From: JALZVT01 sp039029135
Lineage (GTDB): Bacteria > Pseudomonadota > Gammaproteobacteria > Pseudomonadales > Azotimanducaceae
DNA length: 64,000 nucleotides
Direction: 5' to 3'
Assembly: GCA_039029135.1 (NCBI GenBank)
Contig: JBCCGT010000018.1
Location: 44,764 to 108,763, forward strand
Position 1 is the stretch's first letter. Every line of letters starts with the position of its first letter. A program made the translations under genes and the position numbers. This document shows positions 35,327 through 44,509 of the stretch, one piece after another. The notes beneath the pieces were generated by a model. That model searched no databases and was not told the origin of the DNA. It saw nothing but the letters and a program-made list of their open reading frames with translations.

Positions 35327-38300
35327 ATGATGAACAGAGACAAGTTTGCCCTCGACTGGATACGAGGCGAACTCGACAACACGCTCGATCAGGCGCGTCA
35401 GGCGCTCGAGACCTACGCCGAGGGTGGCCGCGAAGAGACGCGGCTGCGCTCTTGTCTGACCCAGCTGCATCAGGTGCACGGCACGCTGAAGATGCTGGAG
35501 CTCGATGCCGTCACCCAGCTTGCCGAGCACATGGAGCGGACCGCCCAGGCGCTGCTCAATGGCTCCATTCACGACGCGCGAATGGGCGAGCAGGTGCTGA
35601 TGCAGAGCATCCTGCAGCTGCCGGTATTCATCGAAGAGATCCAGCGCAATGGCGTCGACGACCCGTCGCTCGTCATGCCCTACATCAACGAGCTGCGCAG
35701 CTGCTGCGGCGAGTCAGCGCTCGTTATGGACGCGGGCGACCCAGAACCGCTGAGCGCTGCGGAAGTCGCGCCGGTCATCGCGCGCTTTCGCTCTATAGAC
35801 GGCCAGGAGAAGTCCGGTCGCATTCGCAAGGCCTATCAGCAGGTGATGCTGATGGTGCTGCAGAGGCGCGTTGACGCGGACACGCTCGACCGCCTGACCA
35901 AGGTTGCTATCAGCCTCGAACGCATTTGCGAAGGCGCGCCCGTCGCGACGCTGTGGCGCGCGCTGCGCCTGTTTGCGAAGAGCATCGGCGACATGCCGGC
36001 CTATCTCTGCGAGGCCGCCTCGCTGGATCTGCTGCGACGCATCGATAACGAACTGCGCAGCCTGGCTGGCGACGGCGAGGCCGTGCTCTCCGCGCCGCTC
36101 CCCGCCGCGCTGACCCGCGACCTGCTGCGCGAAACAGAGCGCAGGGGCGCCGCCCGGGCTGAGGTCGCCGAGATAGAGGCGGCGGTGGGTACACCCGCTG
36201 CGCAGCGCAAGACGCCGCGACCCCGCGAGGCGTTGGAGCAGGCCGCGACCGTCATTCGCGAAGAGCTCAGCGGCGTGCGCGACAAGCTCGATATGTTTGT
36301 GCGCGCCGGCAGTACCGATACCCAGGAACTGCTCGACGTTACCGAACCGCTCGATCGGATGGCGTCAACGCTCGCCCTGCTCGGCGAGCGAGATCTCGAA
36401 TCGATCATGCAGAGTCAGCGCCAAACCGTGCGCGAGATGGCCGCGGAGAATCGGGTCGACGAATCAGTCGTGCTGGGCGTTGCGAGCGCCCTGCTGCGCG
36501 CGGAAGAAGAGCTCGGCAGCGACGCCGGCGTCGCGCCGGCCGAGCGGGCCATCGCGCCACAGATCTTTAGCGGCGCCCAGCTCGCGGTGCTGCAAGAGGC
36601 GCGCGGCGGTATCGATCACGTCAAACAGTGCGTCGTTGATTTCGTCGCCAACAACTGGGACACCGGCAAGCTCGAAGACGTGCCAGGACTGTTGCAGGCG
36701 GTCGAGGGCGCGCTGGCGATGGTGCCGCTCGAAGAGCTCGCCGGACTGCTGTCCGGCTGCCGGGCGTACCTGACCACGAGGCTGCTGGCGGGCCACCAGC
36801 CCGACGGCCAGGAGCTCGATGCGTTCGCCGATGCGCTCAGCGGCATCGACTACTCGCTGGAGCGACTGTTCGAAGCCGGCGGCGGCAATCAGGTCTTCGC
36901 GCTCGACGCGGTCCGAGAGCGGCTGCAGACCCTCGGGATTCAGATCGACGCGCCGGCCGCCAGCGCCGCACTGGCGGTGGATAGCGGTGATGACGCGCCC
37001 GAGGCGGATGCCGGCGACTTCGAGCTGCAGCTGGACGACGATCTCGCCGCGGACGATACGCAGCCGACGTTCGCGGACCGCGCCATACCGACGCTGGACG
37101 CCGTCGAGCCCGTTTCCGAGGAGACGCCGCCGCTATCGATCGAACCAGCCGAGCCGTCGACGGCCGCACCCTTGGTGTCCGCCGAGGATTCGGAGCCGAC
37201 GGACGAGCTAACGTTCGAGCTGGAAGCGCTGGACGACGAGCCGCAGCCCGGCGACGCGAGCGCCGGACCGAGCGTCTTTGATCTACCGGACGATTTACCC
37301 GCCGATTTACCATCGGAACTGCCCGACGAACAACCGGTGGCCGTCGCCGAACACCCAGCAGCGTTTGACGCCGCCGCCGACGACTTCGGCGATTTCGAGC
37401 TGATCGATCCCGAAGATGACGCCGAGCCACCGCGTCTCGATGTCGTCGACTTCGCGCCCGAGCCTGCGACCCCGCCCAACGTCCGCGAGGCACCGCCGCC
37501 TGTCGACGTCGAACCCTTTGGTTTGGCGGACATCGATGCGATTCCCTCCCAGCTAGAGACACAGGCGCAGGACGCAGCCTTCGAGATGGCCGTCGATGAT
37601 GCCGCGGCCGACGCTGCGGCGCCGGAGGTTACGGAACCGACTCTGGAACCGATGCTGGAACCAATAAGCGAGTCGCGGGGCCCCGACGACGAGATCATCG
37701 AGGTCTTCTGCGAAGAGGTCGACGAGGTTTTAGAAACCCTCGAGGCGGCGCTGCCAAACTGGTCCGCGAATCTCGCCGATGCCGACACGCTGGGCGAGAT
37801 CCGGCGCGGTTTCCACACGCTGAAGGGCAGCGGCCGCATGGTCGGCGCGCAGGCGATCGGCGAGCTCGGTTGGGCGGTGGAGAACATGCTCAATCGGGTG
37901 CTCGAAGGCACGCTGTCTGCCACCGAAGACCACCTGCTGTTGGTGGGTCGCGCGTGCACAACCCTGCGCGATCTGCGCGACCTGTTTGCGACCAACAACG
38001 GCGAGCCGACGAGCGCCAGCCTGCGCCTCATAGAAGACGCCGACGTGCTTGCGTCTGGCGGAACGCTGCAGACCCAGCTCGCGGAGCCGAGCCCGGCGGA
38101 CGAGTCGCCGGTGTTCTCCGAGTCGGCGCTCGACGGAGAGGCCACCGCTCCCGACGCGCTGGATGAGGAAGACTTTCCTATCTTCGATGACACGGGCTTC
38201 GATGACCTGCCGGAAACCCCCGAGGCCGCGCCCACCGCCGCGCCACGCGACGAGCTTGTCGCGCTGCCCCCGCTGTTTGGCGACAGCGAGCCGGTCGACG

Positions 38301-41300
38301 CCGGCCAGACCTCGACCGAAGAGCCGTTGGCGCAGCCCGAGCCGCCCGCGCCGAGCGCCGAAGAGGTGTTCGCGGCCGAGGCGCAGGAACACCTTGGGGT
38401 TCTGCAGGCGGCCATCGCACGCTCCTTCGACGGCGGCGAGCTCAGTCTGTCGAGCGAATTTGCGCGCGCGCTGCACACGATTGCGGGCAGCGCCTCTACC
38501 GCTCAGGAACGAGACGTCGCCGCGATTGCCGAATCGATGCAGGACGTCTGCACGGCCGTGATGCGCGGTGGCGCGGAGCGCCTCGATGGCGACAATCTGG
38601 CTTTTGTGCGCGAAGGCGTTTACGCACTCGAAAAACGGCTGTCCGGCAACAGCGCCGCGGGCGAGATTGCGGCCGACGACGAGGTCGGCCTGTTCACCGC
38701 CGAGGCGCAGCGGTTGCTCGCCCAGCTGTGGCAGACCGACGCGCCCGATGCCCCCGGTACGGTCGATCTAGCCGCGGCTGACGCGCTGGTCGACGCCGCG
38801 GAGTTCTTGGCCAACTGGCGCGACGGCAAGATCGATCTGGACGCAACCGATCGCATGCGCGCGGCGCTGACAAGCGTCCAGGCGAACCAGCAGTCGCTAT
38901 CGCTCACCCACCTGGCGGATGTCATTACCCGCGCCTATGACGCCTGGATCGACGCGCCGCTGTCGAGCGCCCGCTTCAACGCGCTGCTGGCCGCGCATCA
39001 AGATCTGCTGCTGGCGCTCGATGCGCTCGCCGCCGAACAGCCCGCGCCGGGCGTGGCGTCCTCGGTCAGTCACCTCGAATCGCTGCTCGACGAGCCGCAG
39101 CCCGAAGAGCCGGCGGCCATGCGCAGCGATTCGCTGGCGAATCTGCTCGATTTCGAGGACGACTTTGCGCGTCCCAGCTCGGACGATCTGGATCTGGGCG
39201 CCCTGGCCGTCGACGACGAAGACAATTTTGGTTTCGACTCCGGCGAGTTTCCGATCGATCCACCGGGCTCGCCGGTCGCCGCGGCCTCCGCGGATGCAGG
39301 CGCGGCACCGGTCGAGTCGGAAGACGAACAGCCGCCGGAAGCCGTCGAGGCGATGCCGTTTGATTTTGATGACTCGTTCGACCTCAGCGATCTTGGCGCT
39401 GATATCGACGACGACGAGGACCGCGCACCGGAATTCGATGCTGCCGCGTCCGCACCTGCCGATCCCGAGGAAGAGGATCCGCTGGGCTTTGCCGACTTTA
39501 CGCCTGCCAGTTCCCAGACCGAGGCGAGCGCCGAGCCGATCGATCCCGAAATTCTCGACATCTTCTTCGAAGAGGCCGAAGAGATCTGCGAGCTGCTGGA
39601 TCATGCCCTGCACAACTGGCAGAGCGATCCGCGGGATGCCGCGCCGCTCGACACGCTGCTGCGCGGGCTGCACACGCTCAAGGGCGGTGCGCGGCTGGCC
39701 GGGCTGCCCGTGTATGGCGACCAGGCGCACGAGTTCGAGTCGCGGCTGATCGAGTTAAAGAACGCGCCTGACGCGATCGACGCCGACTCGCTCGCAACGG
39801 TGCAGGTACACCACGACGAACTGGTGGTCGCGCTGGCGCGCATTCGCGAGACCGGCGCCGATCTGCCGCTGCGACCCGAGGGCGATGTGGCGGCGGGCAC
39901 CGAAACCCCTGACGAGGCCCCGATCCAGTCCGCGCCGGATGAAACGCCTGCGCCGAGTGCGGCAGACGCAGCGCCCGTTACGCTGACGCCGATGTGGGAC
40001 GACGCGGATGCCGAAGATGCGGCAGACGCGCTGATCGATCACGTCGACGCCGATGAACCGGAGGAAGCGGAGGCGGGCGAGTGGCCCGGCGAACCCGCGT
40101 TCGCGCCGGTTGATTCCGCCCAAGAGACGCCTGCGGAAGTTCCCGCAGGGGCGCCCATCGACGCGCCCGATGAGGCGTTTGATGAGGCCGCCGCGGCGCT
40201 CGACGATGCGCCCGAAACGGCCGCGCTGCAGGCGGCTGCGGATGCCGCAGCGGTGCTGGCCATAGACGACGAAGTCGACAACATCGAAACGGTCGAACTC
40301 GACGGCGAGACCGAAGAAGACTGGGTGCTCGAGGGACTGGAAGCGCCGCAGCCCGAGGGCGCCTCAGCGGTGTCGCTGCCGCAGCCCGAAGCACCCGGCT
40401 TCAGCGCGGACCCGGGCGACGACGATCGCGATCGCGGCGGCCAAGAGAAGGTCAGGGTCGCGTCGAACCTGCTCGAGGAGCTGGTGAATCTCGCCGGCGA
40501 GGCCAGCATCACGCGAGCGCGGATCGAGCAGGGCATCAGCGATTTCAGCGGCGCGCTCGAGGAGATGGAGGTCACCATCGACCGCGTGCGCGAGCAGCTG
40601 CGCCGGCTCGAGATCGAAACCGAGTCGCGCCTGACCTCGGGCGGCGAGCGGCTGATGGGCCCCGAAGACGAAGAGTTCGATCCGCTGGAGATGGATCGTT
40701 ATTCCCAGATGCAGCAGTTGACGCGTTCGCTGACCGAATCGGCGACGGACATGCTGGATCTGAAAGAGACGTTGCGCTATCGAACGCGCGAGGCGGAGAC
40801 GCTGCTGCTGCAGCAGGCGCGGCTAAACACCGAGCTGCAGGAAGGCCTGATGCGCACGCGCATGGTGCCCTTCTCGCGCCTGATGCCGCGCCTGCGCCGC
40901 ATCGTGCGTCAGGTGTCCACCGAGGTGGGCAAGCAGATCGAGTTCCACGCCTACAACGCCGAGGGCGAGCTGGACCGCAGCGTTCTGGAACGCATGGTGC
41001 CGCCGCTTGAGCACATGCTGCGCAACGCGATCGATCACGGCATCGAAGCGCCGGAGATGCGGCACAACTTCGGCAAACCGACGATCGGCAGAATCAATCT
41101 AAAGCTGTCGCGCGAGGGCGGCGACGTCGTCATCGAGATCAGCGACGACGGCGCCGGTATCGACGTGGAGAACGTCCGCGCCAAGGCGATCGAGCGCGGT
41201 CTGATGGCGCACAACGCTCAACTCGCCGACGAGCAGGTGCTGGAGTTCATCCTCGCGCCAGGGTTCAGTACCGCCAAGGCGCTCACCCAGATTTCCGGTC

Positions 41301-42253
41301 GCGGCGTTGGCATGGACGTGGTGCACAGCGAGGTGCAGCAGCTAGGCGGCGAGATCAGCATCGCCTCGACGCCGGGCAAGGGCACGACCTTCACGGTGCG
41401 GCTGCCGTTTACCGTCAGCGTCAATCGCGCGCTCATGGTCACGGTCGGCGAAGATCGCTACGCGATCGGCCTGAACACGATCGAGGGCATCGTGCTGCTG
41501 AACCCCAGCGAGCTCGAAACGCTGCGCGGTAACGACGCGCAGATGTTCGAGTACGCGGGCGTTCCCTACCGCGTACGCTACCTCGGCGACTACCTGGGAC
41601 GCGAGCTGACGCAGCAGCGACTCGAACAGACGAACTCGGTGCCCGTCGTGCTGGTGCGTTCCGGCGATCGATCCGTCGCGCTGCACGTCGACAGCGTGCA
41701 GGGCAGCCGCGAGATCGTGGTGAAGAGCCTCGGACCGCAGTTCGCGGGCGTCGGCGGCATATCCGGCGCGACGATTCTGGGCGACGGCAGCGTCGTCGTG
41801 ATTCTGGATCTGCACGCGCTCATGCGCAGCCGCAGTCCGAACAAGCCCGAACAGCCGCCGCGGGTCGAAAACGACTCTACGCGCTGGGTACTGGTCGTCG
41901 ACGACTCGGTCACGGTGCGCAAGGTGACGAGTCGACTGCTCGAGCGCCAGGGCATGAACGTGATGGTCGCGAAGGACGGCGTCGAGGCCGTCGCGCAGCT
42001 GCAGGAACGCCGCCCGGACATCATCCTGCTCGACATCGAGATGCCGCGCATGGACGGTTTCGAAGTCGCGCGGCAGGTGCGTCACGATCCTTGGCTCGCT
42101 GAGCTGCCGATCATCATGATCAGCTCGCGCACAGGGCAGAAACACCAAGATCGCGCGCGCGAGCTGGGCGTTAATCGCACCCTGGGCAAGCCGTTCCAGG
42201 AAAACGAACTACTCGAGCTGATCGATGAACTGATCAGCGAGAAAGCGCACTAG
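35327..42253 (+). CDS. chpA: Hybrid histidine kinase ChpA (PilL), multi-Hpt
   Basis: Central CheA-type kinase of the Chp system, 2308 residues. From the N-terminus: an Hpt-like domain with QVHGTLKML (His51), FimL-like helical regions to about residue 520, long acidic linkers, then three Hpt sites: HTLKGSGRMVG (His830), HTIAGSAST (His1050) and HTLKGGARLAG (His1449). After another acidic linker come the CheA dimerisation region (near 1710-1790), the ATPase domain (N-box with Asn1900, DDGAGID, GRGVGMDVV, GKGTTF), a CheW-like domain (VSVNRALMVTVGEDRYAIGL) and a C-terminal receiver with phosphoacceptor Asp2236. Pseudomonas ChpA is of comparable size and layout. Confidence 0.95.
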   Translation: MMNRDKFALDWIRGELDNTLDQARQALETYAEGGREETRLRSCLTQLHQVHGTLKMLELDAVTQLAEHMERTAQALLNGSIHDARMGEQVLMQSILQLPVFIEEIQRNGVDDPSLVMPYINELRSCCGESALVMDAGDPEPLSAAEVAPVIARFRSIDGQEKSGRIRKAYQQVMLMVLQRRVDADTLDRLTKVAISLERICEGAPVATLWRALRLFAKSIGDMPAYLCEAASLDLLRRIDNELRSLAGDGEAVLSAPLPAALTRDLLRETERRGAARAEVAEIEAAVGTPAAQRKTPRPREALEQAATVIREELSGVRDKLDMFVRAGSTDTQELLDVTEPLDRMASTLALLGERDLESIMQSQRQTVREMAAENRVDESVVLGVASALLRAEEELGSDAGVAPAERAIAPQIFSGAQLAVLQEARGGIDHVKQCVVDFVANNWDTGKLEDVPGLLQAVEGALAMVPLEELAGLLSGCRAYLTTRLLAGHQPDGQELDAFADALSGIDYSLERLFEAGGGNQVFALDAVRERLQTLGIQIDAPAASAALAVDSGDDAPEADAGDFELQLDDDLAADDTQPTFADRAIPTLDAVEPVSEETPPLSIEPAEPSTAAPLVSAEDSEPTDELTFELEALDDEPQPGDASAGPSVFDLPDDLPADLPSELPDEQPVAVAEHPAAFDAAADDFGDFELIDPEDDAEPPRLDVVDFAPEPATPPNVREAPPPVDVEPFGLADIDAIPSQLETQAQDAAFEMAVDDAAADAAAPEVTEPTLEPMLEPISESRGPDDEIIEVFCEEVDEVLETLEAALPNWSANLADADTLGEIRRGFHTLKGSGRMVGAQAIGELGWAVENMLNRVLEGTLSATEDHLLLVGRACTTLRDLRDLFATNNGEPTSASLRLIEDADVLASGGTLQTQLAEPSPADESPVFSESALDGEATAPDALDEEDFPIFDDTGFDDLPETPEAAPTAAPRDELVALPPLFGDSEPVDAGQTSTEEPLAQPEPPAPSAEEVFAAEAQEHLGVLQAAIARSFDGGELSLSSEFARALHTIAGSASTAQERDVAAIAESMQDVCTAVMRGGAERLDGDNLAFVREGVYALEKRLSGNSAAGEIAADDEVGLFTAEAQRLLAQLWQTDAPDAPGTVDLAAADALVDAAEFLANWRDGKIDLDATDRMRAALTSVQANQQSLSLTHLADVITRAYDAWIDAPLSSARFNALLAAHQDLLLALDALAAEQPAPGVASSVSHLESLLDEPQPEEPAAMRSDSLANLLDFEDDFARPSSDDLDLGALAVDDEDNFGFDSGEFPIDPPGSPVAAASADAGAAPVESEDEQPPEAVEAMPFDFDDSFDLSDLGADIDDDEDRAPEFDAAASAPADPEEEDPLGFADFTPASSQTEASAEPIDPEILDIFFEEAEEICELLDHALHNWQSDPRDAAPLDTLLRGLHTLKGGARLAGLPVYGDQAHEFESRLIELKNAPDAIDADSLATVQVHHDELVVALARIRETGADLPLRPEGDVAAGTETPDEAPIQSAPDETPAPSAADAAPVTLTPMWDDADAEDAADALIDHVDADEPEEAEAGEWPGEPAFAPVDSAQETPAEVPAGAPIDAPDEAFDEAAAALDDAPETAALQAAADAAAVLAIDDEVDNIETVELDGETEEDWVLEGLEAPQPEGASAVSLPQPEAPGFSADPGDDDRDRGGQEKVRVASNLLEELVNLAGEASITRARIEQGISDFSGALEEMEVTIDRVREQLRRLEIETESRLTSGGERLMGPEDEEFDPLEMDRYSQMQQLTRSLTESATDMLDLKETLRYRTREAETLLLQQARLNTELQEGLMRTRMVPFSRLMPRLRRIVRQVSTEVGKQIEFHAYNAEGELDRSVLERMVPPLEHMLRNAIDHGIEAPEMRHNFGKPTIGRINLKLSREGGDVVIEISDDGAGIDVENVRAKAIERGLMAHNAQLADEQVLEFILAPGFSTAKALTQISGRGVGMDVVHSEVQQLGGEISIASTPGKGTTFTVRLPFTVSVNRALMVTVGEDRYAIGLNTIEGIVLLNPSELETLRGNDAQMFEYAGVPYRVRYLGDYLGRELTQQRLEQTNSVPVVLVRSGDRSVALHVDSVQGSREIVVKSLGPQFAGVGGISGATILGDGSVVVILDLHALMRSRSPNKPEQPPRVENDSTRWVLVVDDSVTVRKVTSRLLERQGMNVMVAKDGVEAVAQLQERRPDIILLDIEMPRMDGFEVARQVRHDPWLAELPIIMISSRTGQKHQDRARELGVNRTLGKPFQENELLELIDELISEKAH

Positions 42254-42264
42254 GACGTTCACCT

Positions 42265-42738
42265 ATGGCAGCAATCGTAGAAAACGTGCTGGCGGGCGAC
42301 TTGAGCTGCGTGGTGATGCGGCTGGGCGCCACGTCGCTGCTGCTGCCGAGCGTGTGCGTGGCCGAGGTGATGCCGTGGCGACAGTTGCGGCCCGTGCCCG
42401 GCATGCCACCCTGGCTGTTGGGCGTCGTCGGCTGGCGCGGCAGCAAGATCCCCGTCCTGCGCTTCGAGGCGCTCAACGAGCAGGAGCCCGCCACTGCGGC
42501 GTCCTGTCTCGCCGTGATGAACCGCTGCGGCTCGCCGAGCGGCCAGTCGTTCTATGCGTTTGCGATCGACGGCCTGCCGCGGATCGTGCAGGTGGGCGAA
42601 GAGGACGTGGCCGAAGTGGACGAGACGCTGGGCGCCGCCGAGCGCGCGGCGGCCCATCTCGGTACTGAGTCGGTGCGAATCCCGGATCTCGCGTACATCG
42701 AGAACCAGCTGCTGTCGCTGTTGCGCCGCACCGGCTAG
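42265..42738 (+). CDS. chpC: CheW-like protein ChpC
   Basis: 157-residue CheW-fold protein that ends the Chp cluster, thought to connect extra receptors to ChpA. It has the pattern LSCVVMRLGATSLLLPSVCVAEVMPWR, VPGMPPWLLGVVGWRGSKIPVLRFE and a C-terminal IPDLAYIENQLLSLL. It follows chpA after 12 bases. The methyltransferase gene pilK and methylesterase gene chpB that lie in this cluster in P. aeruginosa are absent here. Confidence 0.88.
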   Translation: MAAIVENVLAGDLSCVVMRLGATSLLLPSVCVAEVMPWRQLRPVPGMPPWLLGVVGWRGSKIPVLRFEALNEQEPATAASCLAVMNRCGSPSGQSFYAFAIDGLPRIVQVGEEDVAEVDETLGAAERAAAHLGTESVRIPDLAYIENQLLSLLRRTG

Positions 42739-42772
42739 CGCCGCGTCAGGGGCTCTGCTTGCCCCCTCACCC

Positions 42773-43510
42773 CTAACTCAATTCCCGCAGGGCGCCCACC
42801 AGCGTCAGGCCGACGAGTGGTGCCGTCTCGGCGCGCAGGGTCAGCGCGCCGTGTCTCACCAGTTGCGCTGCGCCCGACAGCGCCTCCAGTTCGTCGGCGG
42901 CGAAGCCGCCCTCAGGACCGCTGAACAGGCGCAGCTCTCCGCGCCACTGCGAACGCGTCAGGGCGACCTGCGGCGGCTCGCCGCTGGCATCGAGGCAGAC
43001 GGCGAGGGGGCCGGAGTCGGCGAGTCGTTCGCGCAGCGGGCGCGGCGGCTCGATGGTCGGTACGGTCGCGCGGCCGCACTGCTCGCAGGCGCTGCGCACG
43101 ACGCCCAGCCAGTGGCGCAAACGATTGTCGAGACGATCGGCGCTGAGCGCGACATCGCCGCGGCTGCACGTTGTCAGCAGAAAGCGCGAGGCGCCCAGTT
43201 CGGTCGCCTTCTGCAGCGCAAAGTCCATGCGCTCGCCCTTGAGGATGGGCAGCGCGATCACCACTGCGGGATCGAGACCCGACCGAGCGGCCTGGGTTGT
43301 TTCGATTTCGATGACCGCCTGGTTGCGCGCGATGTCGACGATAACGCCGTCATAGTCGAGGCCGTCGCCGTTGAACAGCGTGACCGCTGCGCCGCGATCC
43401 AGGCGCAGCACGCGCGTCAGGTAGTGGGCTCGATCTCGCTCCAGAGTGACGCGCTCGTTGGCGCGCAGAGTCGCGTCGATGTGCAGCCGGCGGCGAGGGC
43501 GCTCGCGCAC
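42773..43510 (-). CDS. rsmE: 16S rRNA (uracil(1498)-N3)-methyltransferase
   Basis: SPOUT-family methyltransferase for m3U1498 in 16S rRNA. The 245-residue protein has the N-terminal PUA-like part with HYLTRVLRLDRG and FNGDGLDYDGVIVD, then the SPOUT fold: LPILKGERMDFALQKATELG, RWLGVVRSACEQCGR-type segment and the knot with LFSGPEGGFAADELEAL. The start is GTG at 43510. It lies between chpC (convergent) and metF. Confidence 0.94.
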   Translation of the reverse strand: MRERPRRRLHIDATLRANERVTLERDRAHYLTRVLRLDRGAAVTLFNGDGLDYDGVIVDIARNQAVIEIETTQAARSGLDPAVVIALPILKGERMDFALQKATELGASRFLLTTCSRGDVALSADRLDNRLRHWLGVVRSACEQCGRATVPTIEPPRPLRERLADSGPLAVCLDASGEPPQVALTRSQWRGELRLFSGPEGGFAADELEALSGAAQLVRHGALTLRAETAPLVGLTLVGALRELS

Positions 43511-43551
43511 GCTACGCCGGGCCGCAGAGACGGCGTGCCGCCGCCGCGCGT

Positions 43552-44415
43552 TTAGGCGACCCGGTCCGCAATGTCCGGGTTGGCGCGCAGGCCCAGATTG
43601 GCGACGATGGCCTTGGTCGCCTGGGCGCGATTGAGCGTGTAGAAGTGCAGCCCCGGCGCGCCGTTGCGCAGCAGCTCCTCACACAGCTCGGTGACGACCT
43701 GCAGACCGAACGCCTTCAGACCGGCCTTGTCGTCCGCAAGCTGCTCCAGCCGCTTGCCGATCCAGCGCGGAATGTCCGCGCCCGCGCGCTCCGAAAAGCG
43801 CACCAGCGATGCGTGATTCGTGATGGGCATGATGCCGGGAATGATCGGGATCGTGACGCCTGCGCTCCGCACGCGCTCGACGAAGTCGTAGTACGCGGCC
43901 GGGTTGTAGAAGTACTGGGTGATGGCGGCGTCTGCGCCGGCCTCTACCTTGCGGCGAAAGTACGCCAGATCCGCGTCCGGGCTGCTCGCGTCAGGGTGCG
44001 TCTCCGGATAGGCCGCGACCGAGACGTGAAAGTGATCGCCCGAGTGCGCGCGGATGAAGCGCACCAGTTCCTCGGCGTAGCGGGTGCGCTGCGGACCCGC
44101 GCCGCTGGTCGCGTCGCCGCGCAGCGCGACGATGCGACTGATACCGCTCGCGCGGTACGCGGACAGCATGTCGCCGATGTGCGCCTCGTCGTCGACGCCC
44201 ATCGACAGATGTGCGGCGGTCGGCACGCCCCGTTCCTGCAGATCGCAGACGGTCTGCATGGTGCCGTCGCGCGTGGAGCCGCCCGCTCCGTAGGTCACGG
44301 AGCAGTAATCGGGCTGCAGCGACTGCAGGGCGCTGAACGTGCGTGTGAGTCCAGCCTGCGCCTTGTCATCGCGGGGCGGGAAGAATTCGAAACTCAGATC
44401 GACTGCTGCTGACAT
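43552..44415 (-). CDS. metF: Methylenetetrahydrofolate reductase
   Basis: FAD enzyme that makes 5-methyltetrahydrofolate, the methyl donor for methionine synthase. The 287-residue protein begins with LSFEFFPPRDDKAQAGL, has SVTYGAGGSTRDGT, AHLSMGVDDEAHI, IVALRGD, FHVSVAAYPETHPD, and ends with GAPGLHFYTLNRAQA. It lies immediately downstream of metK on the same strand, so the two SAM-cycle genes may share a transcript. Confidence 0.96.
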   Translation of the reverse strand: MSAAVDLSFEFFPPRDDKAQAGLTRTFSALQSLQPDYCSVTYGAGGSTRDGTMQTVCDLQERGVPTAAHLSMGVDDEAHIGDMLSAYRASGISRIVALRGDATSGAGPQRTRYAEELVRFIRAHSGDHFHVSVAAYPETHPDASSPDADLAYFRRKVEAGADAAITQYFYNPAAYYDFVERVRSAGVTIPIIPGIMPITNHASLVRFSERAGADIPRWIGKRLEQLADDKAGLKAFGLQVVTELCEELLRNGAPGLHFYTLNRAQATKAIVANLGLRANPDIADRVA

Positions 44416-44462
44416 CCTGGTTTCCTAACCTTGATTCACACTGATCTACTGCGGCTCCCCTC

Positions 44463-44503
44463 TTGCCGGCGCACTTGCCGGCCCTGTTGCCGGTGTTGCC
44501 GCC
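44463..44503. repeat. Short tandem repeat TTGCCGGC in the metK-metF gap
   Basis: Four copies of TTGCCGGC or near variants start at 44463, 44475, 44487 and 44496, spaced 12, 12 and 9 bases apart. The first two copies contain GCCGGC blocks (44465-44470, 44477-44482) that can pair to make a 6-bp hairpin. It is noncoding and lies between the metK stop and the metF start. Confidence 0.65.
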
Positions 44504-44509
44504 GACGCC

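Noticed and set aside
36940..38478. 512-residue Ser/Gly-rich minus-strand frame opposite chpA
   Set aside because: Low-complexity product caused by the acidic, GC-biased codons of chpA; no start signal or family.
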